Below are positions 62,902 through 64,000 of a stretch of DNA of 64,000 nucleotides, piece by piece. Position numbers and translations under genes: made by a program. Position 1 is the stretch's first letter. The number at the start of each line of letters is the position of its first letter. The notes beneath the pieces are model-generated. The model ran no database searches and was not told the origin of the DNA. It saw only the letters and a program-made list of their open reading frames with translations. The stretch covers positions 1 through 64,000 of the forward strand of contig CAKQMS010000007.1 of NCBI GenBank assembly GCA_934254985.1. Direction: 5' to 3'. This DNA is from an uncultured Prevotella sp. Its GTDB lineage: Bacteria; Bacteroidota; Bacteroidia; Bacteroidales; Bacteroidaceae.

Positions 62902-64000
62902 ATGAAACCATTCAAGACATTAACATATTCAGCCTTGGCGCTCGCCACGATTGCATTCTGTTCTTGCAACGATTGGCTTACCGAGGAGACGCCCGGTACA
63001 ACCAAGGTGTCAGAATTCTTTACGTCGCTCTCCACGGCAGAGGCTGTTGTCAACGCCGCTTATGTGCCGATGACATGGGAGTTCGGCGCGACGTACTACC
63101 CAGAGTGGTATTTTGGCGACATCGTGTCAGACGATGCGTTGAAGGGCGGACAGGACGTCAACGACGGTGCAGACCTGCGTGAGCTTGAAAACTTCAAGGC
63201 AAACTCAGACAATGAAATCGTGCTTGACTATTATCGCTCACAGTGGCAGGGCGTGCAGCGTGCCAATCTCGCTATAGAGCAGATTCCGACAACGCGCATA
63301 GACACGCTGACCGCTGACTCGACGAAGGAACGCAAATATCGCGACCGTTATCTCGGAGAGGCTTACTTCACGCGCGGATATTATTACTTCCGCCTTGCAC
63401 GAATGTTTGGTGGCATGCCGCTCATCGACTTTGTGGTAAAGAGTTCTAACGAGTGGGCACAGAAACGTGCGACGCTCGACGAGACAATGAAGTTCATAAT
63501 CGATGACTTCACACACGCCGAGAATCTGCTTTGGCTGAAGGACAAGTACAGCGACGAGGAACTGGGACGTGCTACAAAGGGTGCCGCACAGGCCATGTTG
63601 CTGAAGGCTTACCTCTACCGCGCCGACTATCTGCGCAACGCTGGTGACGAGACCGAGGCACAGAAGTGTTTCGCCGAGGCTGCCAAGTGGGGCAAAGAGG
63701 TGATAACGAGCCGCCAATACTCGCTCTGTCCCGACTACTTCGACAACTTCCGTCTGGCAAAGGAGAACGGACAGGAGAGCGTGTTCGAGATTCAGTACAC
63801 TGAAGACCCTACCTCTGACTACGGTGGCGAGGGCTACACGCGTGGCACGATGACCACCATTCTGCAGCGCTCGCGCTCGTCAGCTTTCGGCGAGGCAGGC
63901 TGGGGCTACAACCGTCCGACACAGAATCTGTATGACGAATATGAGCCTGGTGACATCCGCCGCGACGAGACGATACTCGTTCCGACCGACGATCAGATTG
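62902..64000 (+). CDS. susD: SusD/RagB family lipoprotein, partial
   Basis: The frame starts at ATG 62902 and runs off the right end (366 codons present; about 500-600 is usual). A lipoprotein signal peptide (AFCSCNDW, Cys near 18-20) is followed by SusD features: FFTSLSTAEAVVNAAYVPM, YYRSQWQGVQRANLAIEQIP and YLGEAYFTRGYYYFRLARMFGGMPL. It caps SusC and binds the glycan at the surface. The missing C-terminus and following genes lie outside the window. Confidence 0.9.
   Translation, partial: MKPFKTLTYSALALATIAFCSCNDWLTEETPGTTKVSEFFTSLSTAEAVVNAAYVPMTWEFGATYYPEWYFGDIVSDDALKGGQDVNDGADLRELENFKANSDNEIVLDYYRSQWQGVQRANLAIEQIPTTRIDTLTADSTKERKYRDRYLGEAYFTRGYYYFRLARMFGGMPLIDFVVKSSNEWAQKRATLDETMKFIIDDFTHAENLLWLKDKYSDEELGRATKGAAQAMLLKAYLYRADYLRNAGDETEAQKCFAEAAKWGKEVITSRQYSLCPDYFDNFRLAKENGQESVFEIQYTEDPTSDYGGEGYTRGTMTTILQRSRSSAFGEAGWGYNRPTQNLYDEYEPGDIRRDETILVPTDDQI

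Overview
The window looks like a chromosome segment of a Bacteroidota bacterium, most likely Prevotella or a close relative. Supporting signs are SusC/SusD proteins, fimbrillin-type lipoproteins, BspA-like leucine-rich repeat proteins, an UpxY-type NusG paralogue, a DUF4827 lipoprotein next to glmM, a lipoprotein TamA homologue beside TamB, and repeated Bacteroidota-type promoters (TTTG or TTG, about 20 bases, then TAnnTTTG). No gene had to be named from outside information; all calls come from reading translations and motifs.

Layout. 0.2-5.8 kb (+): a fimbrillin-type lipoprotein operon with its own promoter and terminator; the first gene is broken by one missing base and the second is a large fusion of fimbrillin, leucine-rich repeat, BACON and M64 peptidase domains. 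6.1-6.6 kb (+): a small lytic transglycosylase-like protein with an unusual leader. 6.7-17.9 kb (-): housekeeping and envelope genes (DHH phosphoesterase, sugar nucleotidyltransferase, TamL, TamB, RluA-like synthase, FabG, TetR). 18.1 kb (+): initiator tRNA-Met with consensus promoter and terminator. 18.4-19.5 kb (-): a Fic protein behind a four-half-site operator-like array. 20.0-28.5 kb (-): an AT-rich accessory block with two tandem small lipoproteins (one frame-broken), a six-gene operon of secreted or envelope proteins mostly of unknown function, and an UpxY-like antiterminator upstream. 29.4-33.8 kb (-): a BspA-like surface protein, a previously easy-to-miss 56-residue peptide gene and a membrane-bound AraC-type regulator, with three 21-22 bp spaced direct repeats at the peptide gene promoter.

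34-51.5 kb (-) is core metabolism: glmM with DUF4827 lipoprotein, EamA transporter, queG, NodB-type deacetylase, a DUF2723 membrane glycosyltransferase-like protein, ZnuA/ZnuC without a permease, a YqaA-like membrane protein, purD, an S9 peptidase, a THUMP RNA methyltransferase with a low-complexity tail, and serine acetyltransferase. 51.7-54.0 kb (+) is a PiT phosphate transporter preceded by a Pho-box-like triple repeat. 54.0-55.9 kb is a junkyard: a group IIC-like intron relic lying directly after a terminator, remnants of an AbiE toxin-antitoxin pair, an ECF sigma stub and a GH3 glycosidase stub. 56-64 kb is a visibly GC-richer polysaccharide utilisation locus with a frame-broken one-component regulator, SusC, and a SusD that runs off the end.

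How it works together: much of the accessory DNA builds or regulates the cell surface. The best candidates for undescribed biology are the six-gene secreted operon behind the UpxY-like gene, and the membrane AraC / small peptide / BspA-like protein unit. Three genes are each broken by a single missing base, so sequencing or assembly indels must be ruled out before calling them pseudogenes.
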